Assembly: GCF_001043005.1 (NCBI RefSeq)
Contig: NZ_JYKZ01000002.1
Span: 496,001 to 560,000, forward strand
Direction of reading: 5' to 3'
Origin: Pseudomonas psychrophila
Lineage (GTDB): Bacteria > Pseudomonadota > Gammaproteobacteria > Pseudomonadales > Pseudomonadaceae
DNA length: 64,000 nt
Position 1 is the stretch's first letter, and each line of letters opens with the position of its first letter. Both the position numbers and the translations under genes were made by a program. The notes below the pieces were generated by a model. The model worked only from the letters and a program-made list of their open reading frames with translations. It was not told the DNA's origin and did not search any database. This document shows positions 9,141 through 17,866 of the stretch, piece by piece.

Positions 9141-9176
9141 ACATATGGTTATCCGTATATTCGGATAACCATATGT
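9141..9176. promoter_or_regulatory. ArsR operator palindrome
   Basis: Two perfect 15-bp arms (9141-9155 ACATATGGTTATCCG and its complement at 9162-9176) flank a 6-bp centre, TATATT. The site ends 15 bp before the arsR ATG and overlaps the space where the promoter must lie. A long AT-rich palindrome directly before arsR is the expected autoregulatory operator, released when arsenite or antimonite binds ArsR. Confidence 0.75.
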
Positions 9177-9191
9177 ATAGAGCCATCCCCC

Positions 9192-9539
9192 ATGCTCAAT
9201 CCCGCCGCACTGTTCAAATGCCTGTCCGATGAAACACGGGTACGGGCCACCTTGCTGATCGCCCGCGAGGGGGAGTTATGCGTCTGTGAACTGGTCTGCG
9301 CGCTGGATGACAGTCAGCCAAAAATCTCCCGCCATCTGGCTCAGCTGCGCGGTTGCGGGCTGCTGCTCGACCGTCGCCAGGGTCAGTGGGTGTATTACCG
9401 GCTCAATCCTGAACTGCCGGACTGGGTGCGCAGCGTTATTGATACAACCCTGACCGCCAACGCCCACTGGCTTGAACAAAACAGCGTTCGTCTTCATGCC
9501 ATGGGCGACCGCCCGCTCAATACCACTGCTTGCTGCTGA
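9192..9539 (+). CDS. arsR: ArsR-family arsenic-responsive repressor
   Basis: A 115-residue winged-helix repressor. [17 protein letters not shown] opens the fold. ELCVCEL near residues 30-36 carries the paired cysteines of the alpha-3 arsenite-binding site. [16 protein letters not shown] is the recognition helix, and [10 protein letters not shown] the wing. The C-terminus ends TACC, two further cysteines. The ATG at 9192 is used because it follows the palindromic operator; an upstream Met at 9090 would put the operator inside the gene. It heads an arsRBCH operon. Confidence 0.93.
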   Translation: MLNPAALFKCLSDETRVRATLLIAREGELCVCELVCALDDSQPKISRHLAQLRGCGLLLDRRQGQWVYYRLNPELPDWVRSVIDTTLTANAHWLEQNSVRLHAMGDRPLNTTACC

Positions 9540-9562
9540 CCCGGCACCTGTCGAGACATCCC

Positions 9563-10846
9563 ATGCTCATAGCATTCGCGATTTTTTTACTGACTCTGGT
9601 ACTGGTGATCTGGCAACCCAAAGGGCTGGGTGTCGGCTGGAGCGCATCCTTGGGCGCTGGACTGGCGCTGATTGCAGGGGCTGTAACGTTCCAGGACATT
9701 GCGCTGGTATGGGCCATTGTCTGGAATGCCACCGCTACGTTTATCGCAGTGATCATCATCAGCCTGCTGCTCGACGAGGCAGGTTTCTTTCAGTGGGCAG
9801 CACTGCATGTGGCGCGCTGGGCCAAAGGCGACGGTCGTCGCCTGTTCGTGTTTACCGTGCTGCTGGGCGCCGTGGTATCCGCCCTGTTTGCCAATGACGG
9901 GGCCGCCCTGATCCTGACCCCCATCGTCATTTCCATACTGCTCGCCTTACGCTTCTCTGCTGCCTCTACCCTGGCCTTTGTCATGGCTGCCGGGTTCATT
10001 GCCGATACGGCGAGCCTGCCGCTGGTGGTGTCGAACCTGGTCAACATCGTTTCGGCAGACTATTTCGGCCTTGGCTTCAGTGAATACGCATCGGTCATGG
10101 TGCCGGTCAACGTCGTCTCCGTGGCCTGCACGCTGTTGGTGCTGTACGGTTTTTTCCGGCGTGACATTCCTCGGCACTACGCCCTGGATGACCTGCCAGA
10201 GCCACGCGAGGCCATACGCGACCCGCTGACTTTTTATGTCGGCTGGGCCGTATTGGTCCTGCTGCTCACAGGCCTGTTTGCACTGGAGCCAATGGGCATT
10301 CCGGTCAGTGTAATTGCGGCCGTGTGCGCTGCCCTGCTGTTCGCTGTTGCTGCCCGGGGCCACATCATTTCCACCCGGCGCGTGCTGCGCGAAGCCCCTT
10401 GGCAGGTGGTGACGTTCTCCCTGGGTATGTACCTGGTGGTGTACGGGATGAAAAATGCAGGCCTGACTACTTACCTCACCATGGCCCTGAACCACATGGC
10501 CGAATTCGGCCTCTGGGGCGCGACTTTGAGTACCGGGCTGCTCGCGGCGTTATTGTCTTCGGTCATGAACAACATGCCTGCGGTATTGCTGGGGGCGCTC
10601 TCGATCCAAGACACGCAAGCCAGCGGCGTAATACGCGAGGCCATGATCTACGCCAACGTCATCGGCTCCGACCTGGGCCCTAAAATCACCCCCATTGGCA
10701 GCCTCGCCACGCTGCTCTGGCTGCATGTCCTGGCACGCAAGGGCATCCGCATTACCTGGGGTTATTACTTCAAGACCGGGGTGATCCTGACCCTGCCAAT
10801 CCTGCTGGTCACCTTGTGTGCCCTGGCCTTGCGCCTGAGCGTTTAG
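9563..10846 (+). CDS. arsB: Arsenite efflux membrane protein ArsB
   Basis: A 427-residue polytopic membrane protein with about 12 hydrophobic segments, of the ArsB/NhaD transporter superfamily. It shows [18 protein letters not shown] near residues 112-129 and the conserved [19 protein letters not shown] near residues 371-389. It extrudes arsenite or antimonite using the proton gradient. ATG 9563 (MLIAFAIF) directly enters the first membrane helix; a Met 33 nt earlier overlaps arsR. It is the second gene of the operon. Confidence 0.93.
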   Translation: MLIAFAIFLLTLVLVIWQPKGLGVGWSASLGAGLALIAGAVTFQDIALVWAIVWNATATFIAVIIISLLLDEAGFFQWAALHVARWAKGDGRRLFVFTVLLGAVVSALFANDGAALILTPIVISILLALRFSAASTLAFVMAAGFIADTASLPLVVSNLVNIVSADYFGLGFSEYASVMVPVNVVSVACTLLVLYGFFRRDIPRHYALDDLPEPREAIRDPLTFYVGWAVLVLLLTGLFALEPMGIPVSVIAAVCAALLFAVAARGHIISTRRVLREAPWQVVTFSLGMYLVVYGMKNAGLTTYLTMALNHMAEFGLWGATLSTGLLAALLSSVMNNMPAVLLGALSIQDTQASGVIREAMIYANVIGSDLGPKITPIGSLATLLWLHVLARKGIRITWGYYFKTGVILTLPILLVTLCALALRLSV

Positions 10847-10869
10847 TGCCGTTGAAAAGAGGGAATACC

Positions 10870-11340
10870 GTGCGCGTTCTGTTTATGTGTACCGCCAACA
10901 GCTGTCGCAGCATCTTGTCCGAAGCCATGTTCAACCATCTGGCACCGCAAGGCTTCCAGGCTGTCAGTGCAGGCAGCTTTCCCAAGGGCCAGGTTTTGCC
11001 CCGCAGCCTGACCACCTTGCTCGAAGCCGGAATCGCTATCGACGGCTTGAGCAGCAAAGGCAATGACGCCTTCCAGAACAACCCGCCGGACATTGTCATA
11101 ACCGTCTGCGACAAGGCCGCCGGTGAGGCCTGCCCTGTGTACTTCGGGCCGGCCCTCAAAGCTCATTGGGGACTGGAAGACCCCTCCGAGGTCAAGGGCG
11201 ACGACGCGGCCGTGACTGCTGCGTTTCACGCCACCCTGGCGCGTATCGAAACACGCTGCCGGGCATTCCTCGCCCTGCCCTTTGCCCAACTTGATGCCGC
11301 GACCCTGAAATACGAACTCGACCGCATCAGCACCCTGTAA
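10870..11340 (+). CDS. arsC: Arsenate reductase (low-molecular-weight phosphatase type) ArsC
   Basis: A 156-residue protein starting at a GTG ([14 protein letters not shown]). The CX5R loop CTANSCR near residues 7-13 is the anion-binding P-loop of the LMW-phosphatase/ArsC fold, and further cysteines ([13 protein letters not shown], about 78-90) fit the disulfide relay of the thioredoxin-type reductase. It turns arsenate into arsenite for export by ArsB. It starts 23 bp after arsB ends, and arsH follows 11 bp after its stop. Confidence 0.9.
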   Translation: MRVLFMCTANSCRSILSEAMFNHLAPQGFQAVSAGSFPKGQVLPRSLTTLLEAGIAIDGLSSKGNDAFQNNPPDIVITVCDKAAGEACPVYFGPALKAHWGLEDPSEVKGDDAAVTAAFHATLARIETRCRAFLALPFAQLDAATLKYELDRISTL

Positions 11341-11351
11341 CCGGAGCCACC

Positions 11352-12047
11352 ATGATCGACTCGCTGCCCAATCTCGACACCTCGTTGGTTGATGCCAAAC
11401 CCAGTGACCACGACGGCCGGCATAAACCGCGCATCCTGCTGCTGTACGGTTCGACGCGCGAACGCTCGTTCAGCCGCCTGCTTGTCGAAGAAGCCGCCAG
11501 GTTGCTCGAACATTTCGGCGCCCAGACACGGATCTTCAACCCCTCGGGCCTGCCACTGCCGGATGACGCGCCGAACGACCATCCAAAAGTCCAGGAACTG
11601 CTGGAGCTGATGCAGTGGTCTGAAGGACAGGTGTGGTGCTCGCCCGAGCGACATGGTGCGATGTCCGCCGTGTTCAAGGCGCAAATCGACTGGGTGCCGC
11701 TGGCCTTGGGGGCTGTTCGCCCGACCCAGGGCAAAACCCTCGCGGTGATGCAAGTCTGCGGGGGGTCGCAGTCGTTTAACGTGGTCAACCAACTGCGCGT
11801 GCTGGGACGCTGGATGCGGATGTTCACCATCCCCAATCAGTCTTCAGTGCCCAAGGCATATCTGGAGTTTGACGAACGCAACCGGATGAAACCGTCGGCG
11901 TTATATGACCGCGTCGTCGATGTCATGGAAGAGCTGGTGAAATTCACAGCGTTGCTGCGCGATCGCCCGGATCTGGTTGACCGCTACTCGGAGCGCAAAG
12001 AGTCGGCGCACGAACTTACCGAGCGCGTGAACCAGCGCTCAATTTAA
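11352..12047 (+). CDS. arsH: NADPH-dependent FMN oxidoreductase ArsH
   Basis: A 231-residue flavodoxin-like protein of the ArsH family. The FMN phosphate loop is [13 protein letters not shown] near residues 31-43, and [19 protein letters not shown] near residues 97-115 is the family signature. ArsH enzymes oxidise trivalent methylated arsenicals to less toxic pentavalent forms. It is the last gene of the arsRBCH operon, followed by a strong terminator. Confidence 0.93.
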   Translation: MIDSLPNLDTSLVDAKPSDHDGRHKPRILLLYGSTRERSFSRLLVEEAARLLEHFGAQTRIFNPSGLPLPDDAPNDHPKVQELLELMQWSEGQVWCSPERHGAMSAVFKAQIDWVPLALGAVRPTQGKTLAVMQVCGGSQSFNVVNQLRVLGRWMRMFTIPNQSSVPKAYLEFDERNRMKPSALYDRVVDVMEELVKFTALLRDRPDLVDRYSERKESAHELTERVNQRSI

Positions 12048-12076
12048 AAGCGCCAGGATGAGGGCCGGGTGTTCTG

Positions 12077-12110
12077 AAAAGTCGACCCAACCCTCGGGTC
12101 GACTTTTTCA
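12077..12110. terminator. Bidirectional rho-independent terminator
   Basis: A 12-bp stem (AAAAGTCGACCC / GGGTCGACTTTT) with a 7-nt loop and T-runs on both strands lies between the convergent arsH and azlD genes and can stop both transcripts. Confidence 0.85.
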
Positions 12111-12118
12111 TCCGGCCT

Positions 12119-12427
12119 TCAGAGATGCCTGAACACTGCCGCTGCTACAACGCCCGCCGCAATTGCGGGCAGTGGTTTCTTGAGCACCAGCATCACCACT
12201 CCAGTGGTGAGCAAGGCAAGTCGTGCGCCGTTGTCACCGTTAAGTGCCAGCGGCGCCAGCAGCGCGACCAACACTGAGCCCGACATGGCGCTGATAAACT
12301 GCTGCACACGGTAGTTGATGGGGACGAAGGACATTACGAAAACGCCCCCCAGGCGCGTGACCAAAGTGACCACGGCCATGATCAAAATGATGATTAATGT
12401 GCCGTAACCTGCGCTATCAATGCTCAC
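12119..12427 (-). CDS. azlD: AzlD-family small subunit of branched-chain amino-acid exporter
   Basis: A 102-residue protein with three to four hydrophobic segments and the AzlD pattern TLVTRLGGVFVMSFVP. AzlC and AzlD together export branched-chain amino acids. The GTG at 12427 is preferred because GGAG sits 8 bp upstream and the GTGA overlaps the azlC stop, which implies coupled translation. An in-frame ATG 18 bp earlier is also possible. Confidence 0.82.
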   Translation of the reverse strand: MSIDSAGYGTLIIILIMAVVTLVTRLGGVFVMSFVPINYRVQQFISAMSGSVLVALLAPLALNGDNGARLALLTTGVVMLVLKKPLPAIAAGVVAAAVFRHL

Positions 12428-13134
12428 TTTTTCTTCTCCATCCACACAGCGCCAAGAACGCCACCCGCCAGAGCCCCGACCACCACATGGCTATTTTCAG
12501 GCAAGTACCTGTGCGCCAGCAGTGACGAGGCGGCTGCCACACTCCAGATGACCAGCATGCGCAGGTTCTTTTGCCCTCCGACCACCATGGCCAGCAGAAA
12601 GCAGCCCATCACCATGTCCAGACCCAGACTGACCGGGTCCTTGATATCACTGCCAAAGTACACGCCCAGCCAACTGCCCAGCACCCATGCCGCCCACAGG
12701 GCAATACCGCCGCCCAGAATCAGGCCTATGCCTGACTTGCCGCTGTTGAATGCCTGCATCGACATCGCCCAGTTGGCGTCCGAGATCACCAGCATCACGC
12801 CGTAACGCTTGGCGGTGGGAAGCTCGCGCAGCCAGGGATACAAGGTCGCCCCCATCAAAAGGTGCCGCGCATTGATCGCAAACACCGTCACGATCAATGG
12901 CACAACGGGCACCTGCGCACCCCACAGGTCCAGTGCCGCGAACTGCGAGGCACCGGCAAACACCAGGGCGCTCATGAGCAGGCTCGCGCTGTCGTCCAGC
13001 CCTGTCTGCGCGGCAGCAAGACCAAACGCAACGCCAAAGACCACCACAAACAGAGAAATGGGCAATAGCTGTTTGAAGCCTCCCCAGACTTCATTCCAAT
13101 TCAGCTCGACCGAGCTTTTATCACCACTCAACAA
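12424..13134 (-). CDS. azlC: AzlC-family branched-chain amino-acid exporter, large subunit
   Basis: A 236-residue integral membrane protein. LPISLFVVVFGVAFGLAAAQTGL and NARHLLMGATLYPWL are conserved in the AzlC (YgaZ) family, which exports branched-chain amino acids with AzlD. The start is an unusual TTG at 13134, supported by GAGGTGA 7 bp upstream and by the absence of another Met or GTG before the first conserved helix. azlD follows with a 4-bp overlap. Confidence 0.85.
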   Translation of the reverse strand: MLSGDKSSVELNWNEVWGGFKQLLPISLFVVVFGVAFGLAAAQTGLDDSASLLMSALVFAGASQFAALDLWGAQVPVVPLIVTVFAINARHLLMGATLYPWLRELPTAKRYGVMLVISDANWAMSMQAFNSGKSGIGLILGGGIALWAAWVLGSWLGVYFGSDIKDPVSLGLDMVMGCFLLAMVVGGQKNLRMLVIWSVAAASSLLAHRYLPENSHVVVGALAGGVLGAVWMEKKK

Positions 13135-13225
13135 AACGTCACCTCATCTGTTCCACTGCATGCTTTTGTTATGCCAGCATTCTGCGGGTTTAAATTTAAT
13201 CCAGACAAGGCTTAAGTGTTAAAAG

Positions 13226-13546
13226 CTACATTCGTTTCTCAATGGCCGGGCGAAACCCGTTAACCACGATGTACAGCAGTGGCCCCACGGACACGAAAAC
13301 GGCCGTCACCACCATGTAAGGCAGCACAGCCCCCAACGATCGCCCTTTGGCGCGTGCATCCCGGTACATCCAGACACAGGCCAGGGCCGCGAGCACATAA
13401 AGATCAATCACCACCTGAGCCGTGTCAGGGCTAGACATCAGCCCCAGACCGAACTCGACAAGGGACTGATCCGCCTGCCACATCGTGTAGGCCGTGTAGG
13501 CAGAGAAGCCCAGTAAAGTGGCGAGTGCCAAATAAGGTCTGTTCAT
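13226..13546 (-). CDS. DUF2834-family membrane protein
   Basis: A 106-residue protein with three hydrophobic segments (about 5-25, 45-62 and 76-97), the length and layout of the DUF2834 family. VVIDLYVLAALACVWMYRDAR is the conserved middle part. No function is established for the family. It is divergent from an XRE-type regulator 119 bp away, which may control it. Confidence 0.7.
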   Translation of the reverse strand: MNRPYLALATLLGFSAYTAYTMWQADQSLVEFGLGLMSSPDTAQVVIDLYVLAALACVWMYRDARAKGRSLGAVLPYMVVTAVFVSVGPLLYIVVNGFRPAIEKRM

Positions 13547-13614
13547 GTGGTTTCCCGGGATAACAGTGGGCGATAAGGTGCAGCCACGTTAGTGATACTT
13601 TTGCCTCACCCGCA

Positions 13615-13631
13615 ATGACCTCGCAGGTCAT
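13615..13631. promoter_or_regulatory. Palindromic operator upstream of XRE regulator
   Basis: A perfect inverted repeat ATGACCT-CGC-AGGTCAT ends 34 bp before the regulator ATG, in the divergent intergenic region shared with the DUF2834 gene. Symmetry and position suggest the binding site of the neighbouring helix-turn-helix protein. Confidence 0.5.
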
Positions 13632-13665
13632 GGACTCAGACCTTTACCAGTGCCAGAGTTGACGC

Positions 13666-14487
13666 ATGAACAGCCAATCCTTTCCCCGCACCACTGCCCC
13701 GACAACCGCCGGCCCGCAGTTACGTTTGCTTCGTCGTCAAGCCAGGTTGAGCCAGCTGGAGCTGGCCTTGATCACGGGCATTTCCCAGCGCCATTTGAGT
13801 TGCATTGAAACCGGACGGGCCCGCCCCGGCCCCGGCACTCTGCACAACTTGCTGATGGCCCTGGAGGTCCCGCTGGAGCAGTGCAACAGCCTGTTCCTGG
13901 CGTCCGGTTACGCACCTCGCTACGAAACCACCCCGCTGTCCTCCCCGGCAATGGACGCCGTGCGCGACGCCATCACCCATGTGCTGCACGCCAATAATCC
14001 TGCTCCGGCGATTGTGCTGGGCAGCCACTGGGAAGTGCTGGCAGCCAATGCCAGCACCCAAGTGCTGTTCGATCTGCTGGGGCTGCCTACCGACGCTACG
14101 CAGGGCTTGAATCTGCTGACCACCCTGCTGCAACCCGGCGGCCTCGGCGACCACTTGATCAACCCCGAGCAAATCCGCAGCATTGCCTGGCAACGGGCAA
14201 CCCGCGAGGCGCTGGACAACCCGCTCCTGGCCGAACTGCTGCAAAACCTCGATGCCCCGCCGTCCTGCTCAGCCGTGAGCAATGAGCTGCCACCGCTGGT
14301 GTTGACCCGTATCCGCTCCCCCCACGGCGAGCTGAATTTCATGTCAACGTTCACCACATTCGGCATGCCGCTCGACATCACGGTGACGTCTTTGCGCATC
14401 GAGCATCTGATTCCTGCCGATCCAAAAACCTGGCAGACCATGACGGCCGCATACGCCCGCTCACTGCTTGAGCAGCCTCCTGGCTAG
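13666..14487 (+). CDS. XRE-family regulator with MmyB-like ligand-binding domain
   Basis: A 273-residue protein. An N-terminal helix-turn-helix of the Cro/C1 type (about residues 20-75, LRRQARLSQLELALITGISQRHLSCIETGRARPG) precedes an MmyB-like domain (about 100-265), a PAS-related fold that in MmyB of Streptomyces binds fatty acid. GSHWEVLAANAS and the late HGELNFMSTFTTFG are typical. It probably regulates the divergent DUF2834 gene and itself. It is convergent with the flagellar block. Confidence 0.85.
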   Translation: MNSQSFPRTTAPTTAGPQLRLLRRQARLSQLELALITGISQRHLSCIETGRARPGPGTLHNLLMALEVPLEQCNSLFLASGYAPRYETTPLSSPAMDAVRDAITHVLHANNPAPAIVLGSHWEVLAANASTQVLFDLLGLPTDATQGLNLLTTLLQPGGLGDHLINPEQIRSIAWQRATREALDNPLLAELLQNLDAPPSCSAVSNELPPLVLTRIRSPHGELNFMSTFTTFGMPLDITVTSLRIEHLIPADPKTWQTMTAAYARSLLEQPPG

Positions 14488-14491
14488 AGGC

Positions 14492-15538
14492 TCAGCCCAT
14501 CAACCCGACCACCCGGTGCCGCGACACATTGGCCTGGCATTGCACCAGTTGCGCCACTTTCAGGTAGTCACTGCCCTGCCCCCCTTCGCGCTCGAACACA
14601 CGACCGGCAAAGTCGTGGGCCCAGCGCTTTTCGTCCTTGCTTTCGTGGCGACCGATCTGCTCCCTGACATGCCCCTGGCGCTGGTTGAGTTGCTCAATCA
14701 CCCCGTTGACCCGCACCAGCCCTTTGTCCACCGTGGCCATCAACTGTCGCAGCTCGGCCCGGCCCGTACCTTTGGGCGCAATCAAGGGTGCGCCCAGCAG
14801 GTTTTCCTCCTTGCTGTGCACCGGGGTAAAACTGGCCCGGGCGAAGAGTTTGTCTTCACCCTGGATCGACATCTGGCCCTTGAGCTTGCCCCATTGCGAC
14901 TCGGTAGCCGAGAAACGCAATTTCGCTTCGTCGTTGACCTCGGCATGCAGCCCGGCCTGGGCCAGGCTGGTGTTGAAGCGGCGCAGGATCTGGCGCTCGT
15001 TCATGTCATCGTCCAGCACCACGGCAATCGGCCCCGGCATGTGCCGTCCGGCACTGAACAGCAGGGTCTCACTGCCCGAGGCCTGCACGGCGTTCAGCGA
15101 TTCCAGCCCCTGAATGCTGAAACGGCTGCGCAGCGGCTGGTCCAGGTTAAGGCCCAACTGGGCATCGACACTGGAGGCCGATAACCGGCTGCGGTTCTCC
15201 AGCAGGTCGTTGAGGCGCTTGACTGAACGGGACAGGGTTTCGCCATCCAGTCCGCTCTTGGCCGGGCCATTAAGGCTGCGGCCAAGATCGCGCTTGAAAC
15301 TGCTCAGGTGTTCGGTCACCTGGGTCAGGTACAGATGCGCGGCCTGAATCGAAGAAGACTGCTGGTTCAACTGCAGGCTCAGCCCGGCCATTTTCCCCGG
15401 CTGGCGCTGCACGCTGGCCAATTCGGGCGGCTTGGCATTGCGCACACGTTGCTGGGGCACGCTATCGCGCTGCTGGGCCTGAGTGCGCATGCCCAAGTCA
15501 TAAGAGGCAATGGCCGTGCGTTCGTTTACAACTTTCAT
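14492..15538 (-). CDS. lafW: LafW-like protein at the end of the flg operon
   Basis: A 348-residue protein without signal peptide or membrane segment, 21 bp downstream of flgL and last in the flgB-L operon. It is mostly helical and basic, with a long coiled middle (about 55-130). I do not recognise a named domain. Its place matches lafW in the E. coli Flag-2 locus, annotated there as a putative hook-associated protein next to lfgL, and the assignment rests on this synteny. A role in the filament-hook region or as a secreted accessory factor is inference. Confidence 0.55.
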   Translation of the reverse strand: MKVVNERTAIASYDLGMRTQAQQRDSVPQQRVRNAKPPELASVQRQPGKMAGLSLQLNQQSSSIQAAHLYLTQVTEHLSSFKRDLGRSLNGPAKSGLDGETLSRSVKRLNDLLENRSRLSASSVDAQLGLNLDQPLRSRFSIQGLESLNAVQASGSETLLFSAGRHMPGPIAVVLDDDMNERQILRRFNTSLAQAGLHAEVNDEAKLRFSATESQWGKLKGQMSIQGEDKLFARASFTPVHSKEENLLGAPLIAPKGTGRAELRQLMATVDKGLVRVNGVIEQLNQRQGHVREQIGRHESKDEKRWAHDFAGRVFEREGGQGSDYLKVAQLVQCQANVSRHRVVGLMG

Positions 15539-15559
15539 GTCGGGTGTTCCGGTTCTGGG

Positions 15560-16465
15560 TTACATCAGGTCAAACAAGGAAATGGCGGCCACGCGGGTGT
15601 AGACCTTCTGGCTGGCCTGCATTGAAAGCTCGTAGCCACTGACCTGCAGGAACGCAGCGCCCAGGTCCAGCTGCGACAGATCGCCCTGGACTTTCTGGTT
15701 GGCCAGCGACACATCGGCGTTGCCGTTGCCCAGCAGGGTCAGGGTGTTCTGGCGCCCGCCCAGTTCGGTCAGCCCGCCGAGCACGCGGCCGTGGGTCTGG
15801 TCCAGGGTGTCCAGCGTGTCCTTGAGTTGTTGGCGGGTGGCCGGGTCGTTGGGCGCGGTCTTGAGGCTGTCGACCAGGCTGTGCAGAGTGTTCAGCAGGT
15901 CGGCATTGGGGCCCAGTATTTCCCTGGCCGTCACGTTGTCATCGATCATCACGCCATTGCCCACGACCGCCTGACGGTGCTGGTCGTTGCCAGTGACGCT
16001 ATAGATGCCGCTGGCCGGGTCAAAGGTCACCGCCTGGGTGTCGCTGAGCGTGCCGGAAAACATGTAGTTGCCCGCTTCATCCTTGGCGTTGAAGTAACTC
16101 ATGATGCTGTGTTCCAGGCTCGACATTTCATCGGCAATAGCCGAGAGATCCTCGCCGCTGTTGCTGTCGTTACCCGCCCACAGCAGCAGATCGCGCACGC
16201 TGAGCATGGCGTCGGAGCCGGACTTCAAATAGGTCTCCTGCACCATCAGGTTGTCCGATACCCGGCCGATATTGAGGTTGTATTGCCCCAGGCTGGCCTG
16301 CTCGCGTTCGATGCGCATCAGTCGGGCGTTGGCAATCGGGTCGTCCGAGGGCCTCTGGATGCGCAGGCCGCTGCCGATTTGCGCCTGCAACTTGCCAATC
16401 GCCTCGGCGTTGCGGTTCATGTTGGCGTGCATCAGGGCAGAGGTTTGTACGTTGGTCACTCGCAT
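15560..16465 (-). CDS. flgL: Hook-filament junction protein FlgL
   Basis: A 301-residue protein. The N-terminal helix (MRVTNVQTSALMHANMNRN then LQAQIGSGLRIQRPSDDP) and a C-terminal helix are the flagellin-like D0/D1 parts that pack in the axial tube. With FlgK it joins hook to filament. It is shorter than E. coli FlgL (317 residues). It lies 36 bp after flgK on the same strand. Confidence 0.92.
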   Translation of the reverse strand: MRVTNVQTSALMHANMNRNAEAIGKLQAQIGSGLRIQRPSDDPIANARLMRIEREQASLGQYNLNIGRVSDNLMVQETYLKSGSDAMLSVRDLLLWAGNDSNSGEDLSAIADEMSSLEHSIMSYFNAKDEAGNYMFSGTLSDTQAVTFDPASGIYSVTGNDQHRQAVVGNGVMIDDNVTAREILGPNADLLNTLHSLVDSLKTAPNDPATRQQLKDTLDTLDQTHGRVLGGLTELGGRQNTLTLLGNGNADVSLANQKVQGDLSQLDLGAAFLQVSGYELSMQASQKVYTRVAAISLFDLM

Positions 16466-16501
16466 GGTCGTGGGCCTTTACTCAAGTCGGGGTGCCGGGC
16501 T

Positions 16502-17866
16502 TCAAACAGCCGCCAGAATGGTGTCGAAAATACTGTTGGCGGTCTGAATGACCTTCATATTGGCCTGCAGAGCCTTGTTGTAATCCATCACTGCCTGGGC
16601 TTCCTCGGTATCACTCACCGCACTCACGCTGTCGCGCTGGCTCTGGGCCTGCTCGGTGACGGTGATAGCGGACTTGAGGTCGGCCTGGTTCTGTCGGCTG
16701 GCACTGGCCACATCCCCCAGCATGCCGCTGTAGGCTTCGCTCAAGGTCACCGAGTTGCCGCCCACCGTGACCTTGGTGTTTTTCAGTTCGATCAGGTCCA
16801 GCAGCACCTGGTTGTTGCCGCTCTCGCCCGCAACGCCAGACAGCGCCAGTTCCTCGGGCTTGACGTTATTCATTTGCAGCAGGCCGTTGCTGCTGTTGGG
16901 GTCGAACGTCAGCAGCGGGTTGCCCGGGTTGCCATTGAGGTCAAAACCGGTCGCAAGGGTGTCATTGACCAGGGTAGCCAGCGCCCCGGCCATTTCCTTG
17001 AGGCTTTCACGGGCCGGCAGCAAGTTGTTGTACTCGGCGTTGTAGAGCCCGCCGAACGCGCCGCCCAGGGTGTCCTGACGCAACGGGAAACGGGTACCAG
17101 AAAAATTCAGCGCCACTTCCTGTTCACCCGCAGCGTTGAGGGTGATCGACAACTGGCCCGCGGTTTTGCCGCTGACCAGCGGCTGGCCGTTGGCGAAGGA
17201 GACGGTCAGGGAGCCGTCGCTGCTTTCGCTGACACGCACATCTGCGTACTTGCTCAGCTCGCCCACCAGGGATTCGCGGTGATCACGCAGTGCAGAACTG
17301 TCGGCGCCGGTGGATTCGGCCTGCACGATTTTCTGGTTGAGCAGCGCCAGGTTATTGCTCAGGCCGTTAATTTCGGTGCCCATCGCCGAGCGTTGCTCAT
17401 GCAGGGCCTTGAGCTGATTGTCGATAGTGCTGTTGAGCCCGTTGAAGCGCTGGGTGAGATTTTTCATCTCGGACAGGATCTGCTGGCGCAACGGGATATC
17501 GCCGGGGCTGCTGCTAGCGGCGCTCAGGGCGGCATAAAAGTTGTTGAGCCCGGTACTCAGGTTGGAGCCCTCGCCCGACATCACGCCTTCAAGCGAGCTG
17601 AAGTAGTCCTGACCGGCCTGGTAGTAGTTCATGTCGGTGGTGGCACGCCACAGCTGCTGAGTCTTGAAGTTGTCGCTTATGCGCTTGACGCCGATCACGT
17701 TGACCCCGCCACCCACCTCCTGGCCCTGCCCGCCGACCGAACCCGTCTGGACGGTCAAGCGGCTGTAGCCCGGGGTGCGGATGTTGGCAATGTTCTGCGC
17801 TGCCGCGTTCAGGGCGACTTGCGCCGCCGATACTCCGGAATATCCGATCTGGCCCATGAGGCTCAT
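16502..17866 (-). CDS. flgK: Hook-associated protein FlgK
   Basis: A 454-residue protein. The rod/hook N-terminal motif (GYSGVSAAQVALNAAAQNIANIRTPGYSR, residues about 7-35) and a C-terminal helix (QAVMDYNKALQANMKVIQTAN) are typical. It forms the first hook-filament junction zone. E. coli FlgK has 547 residues, so the surface-exposed middle is reduced, as in lateral systems. Its ATG overlaps the flgJ stop by 4 bp. Confidence 0.92.
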   Translation of the reverse strand: MSLMGQIGYSGVSAAQVALNAAAQNIANIRTPGYSRLTVQTGSVGGQGQEVGGGVNVIGVKRISDNFKTQQLWRATTDMNYYQAGQDYFSSLEGVMSGEGSNLSTGLNNFYAALSAASSSPGDIPLRQQILSEMKNLTQRFNGLNSTIDNQLKALHEQRSAMGTEINGLSNNLALLNQKIVQAESTGADSSALRDHRESLVGELSKYADVRVSESSDGSLTVSFANGQPLVSGKTAGQLSITLNAAGEQEVALNFSGTRFPLRQDTLGGAFGGLYNAEYNNLLPARESLKEMAGALATLVNDTLATGFDLNGNPGNPLLTFDPNSSNGLLQMNNVKPEELALSGVAGESGNNQVLLDLIELKNTKVTVGGNSVTLSEAYSGMLGDVASASRQNQADLKSAITVTEQAQSQRDSVSAVSDTEEAQAVMDYNKALQANMKVIQTANSIFDTILAAV

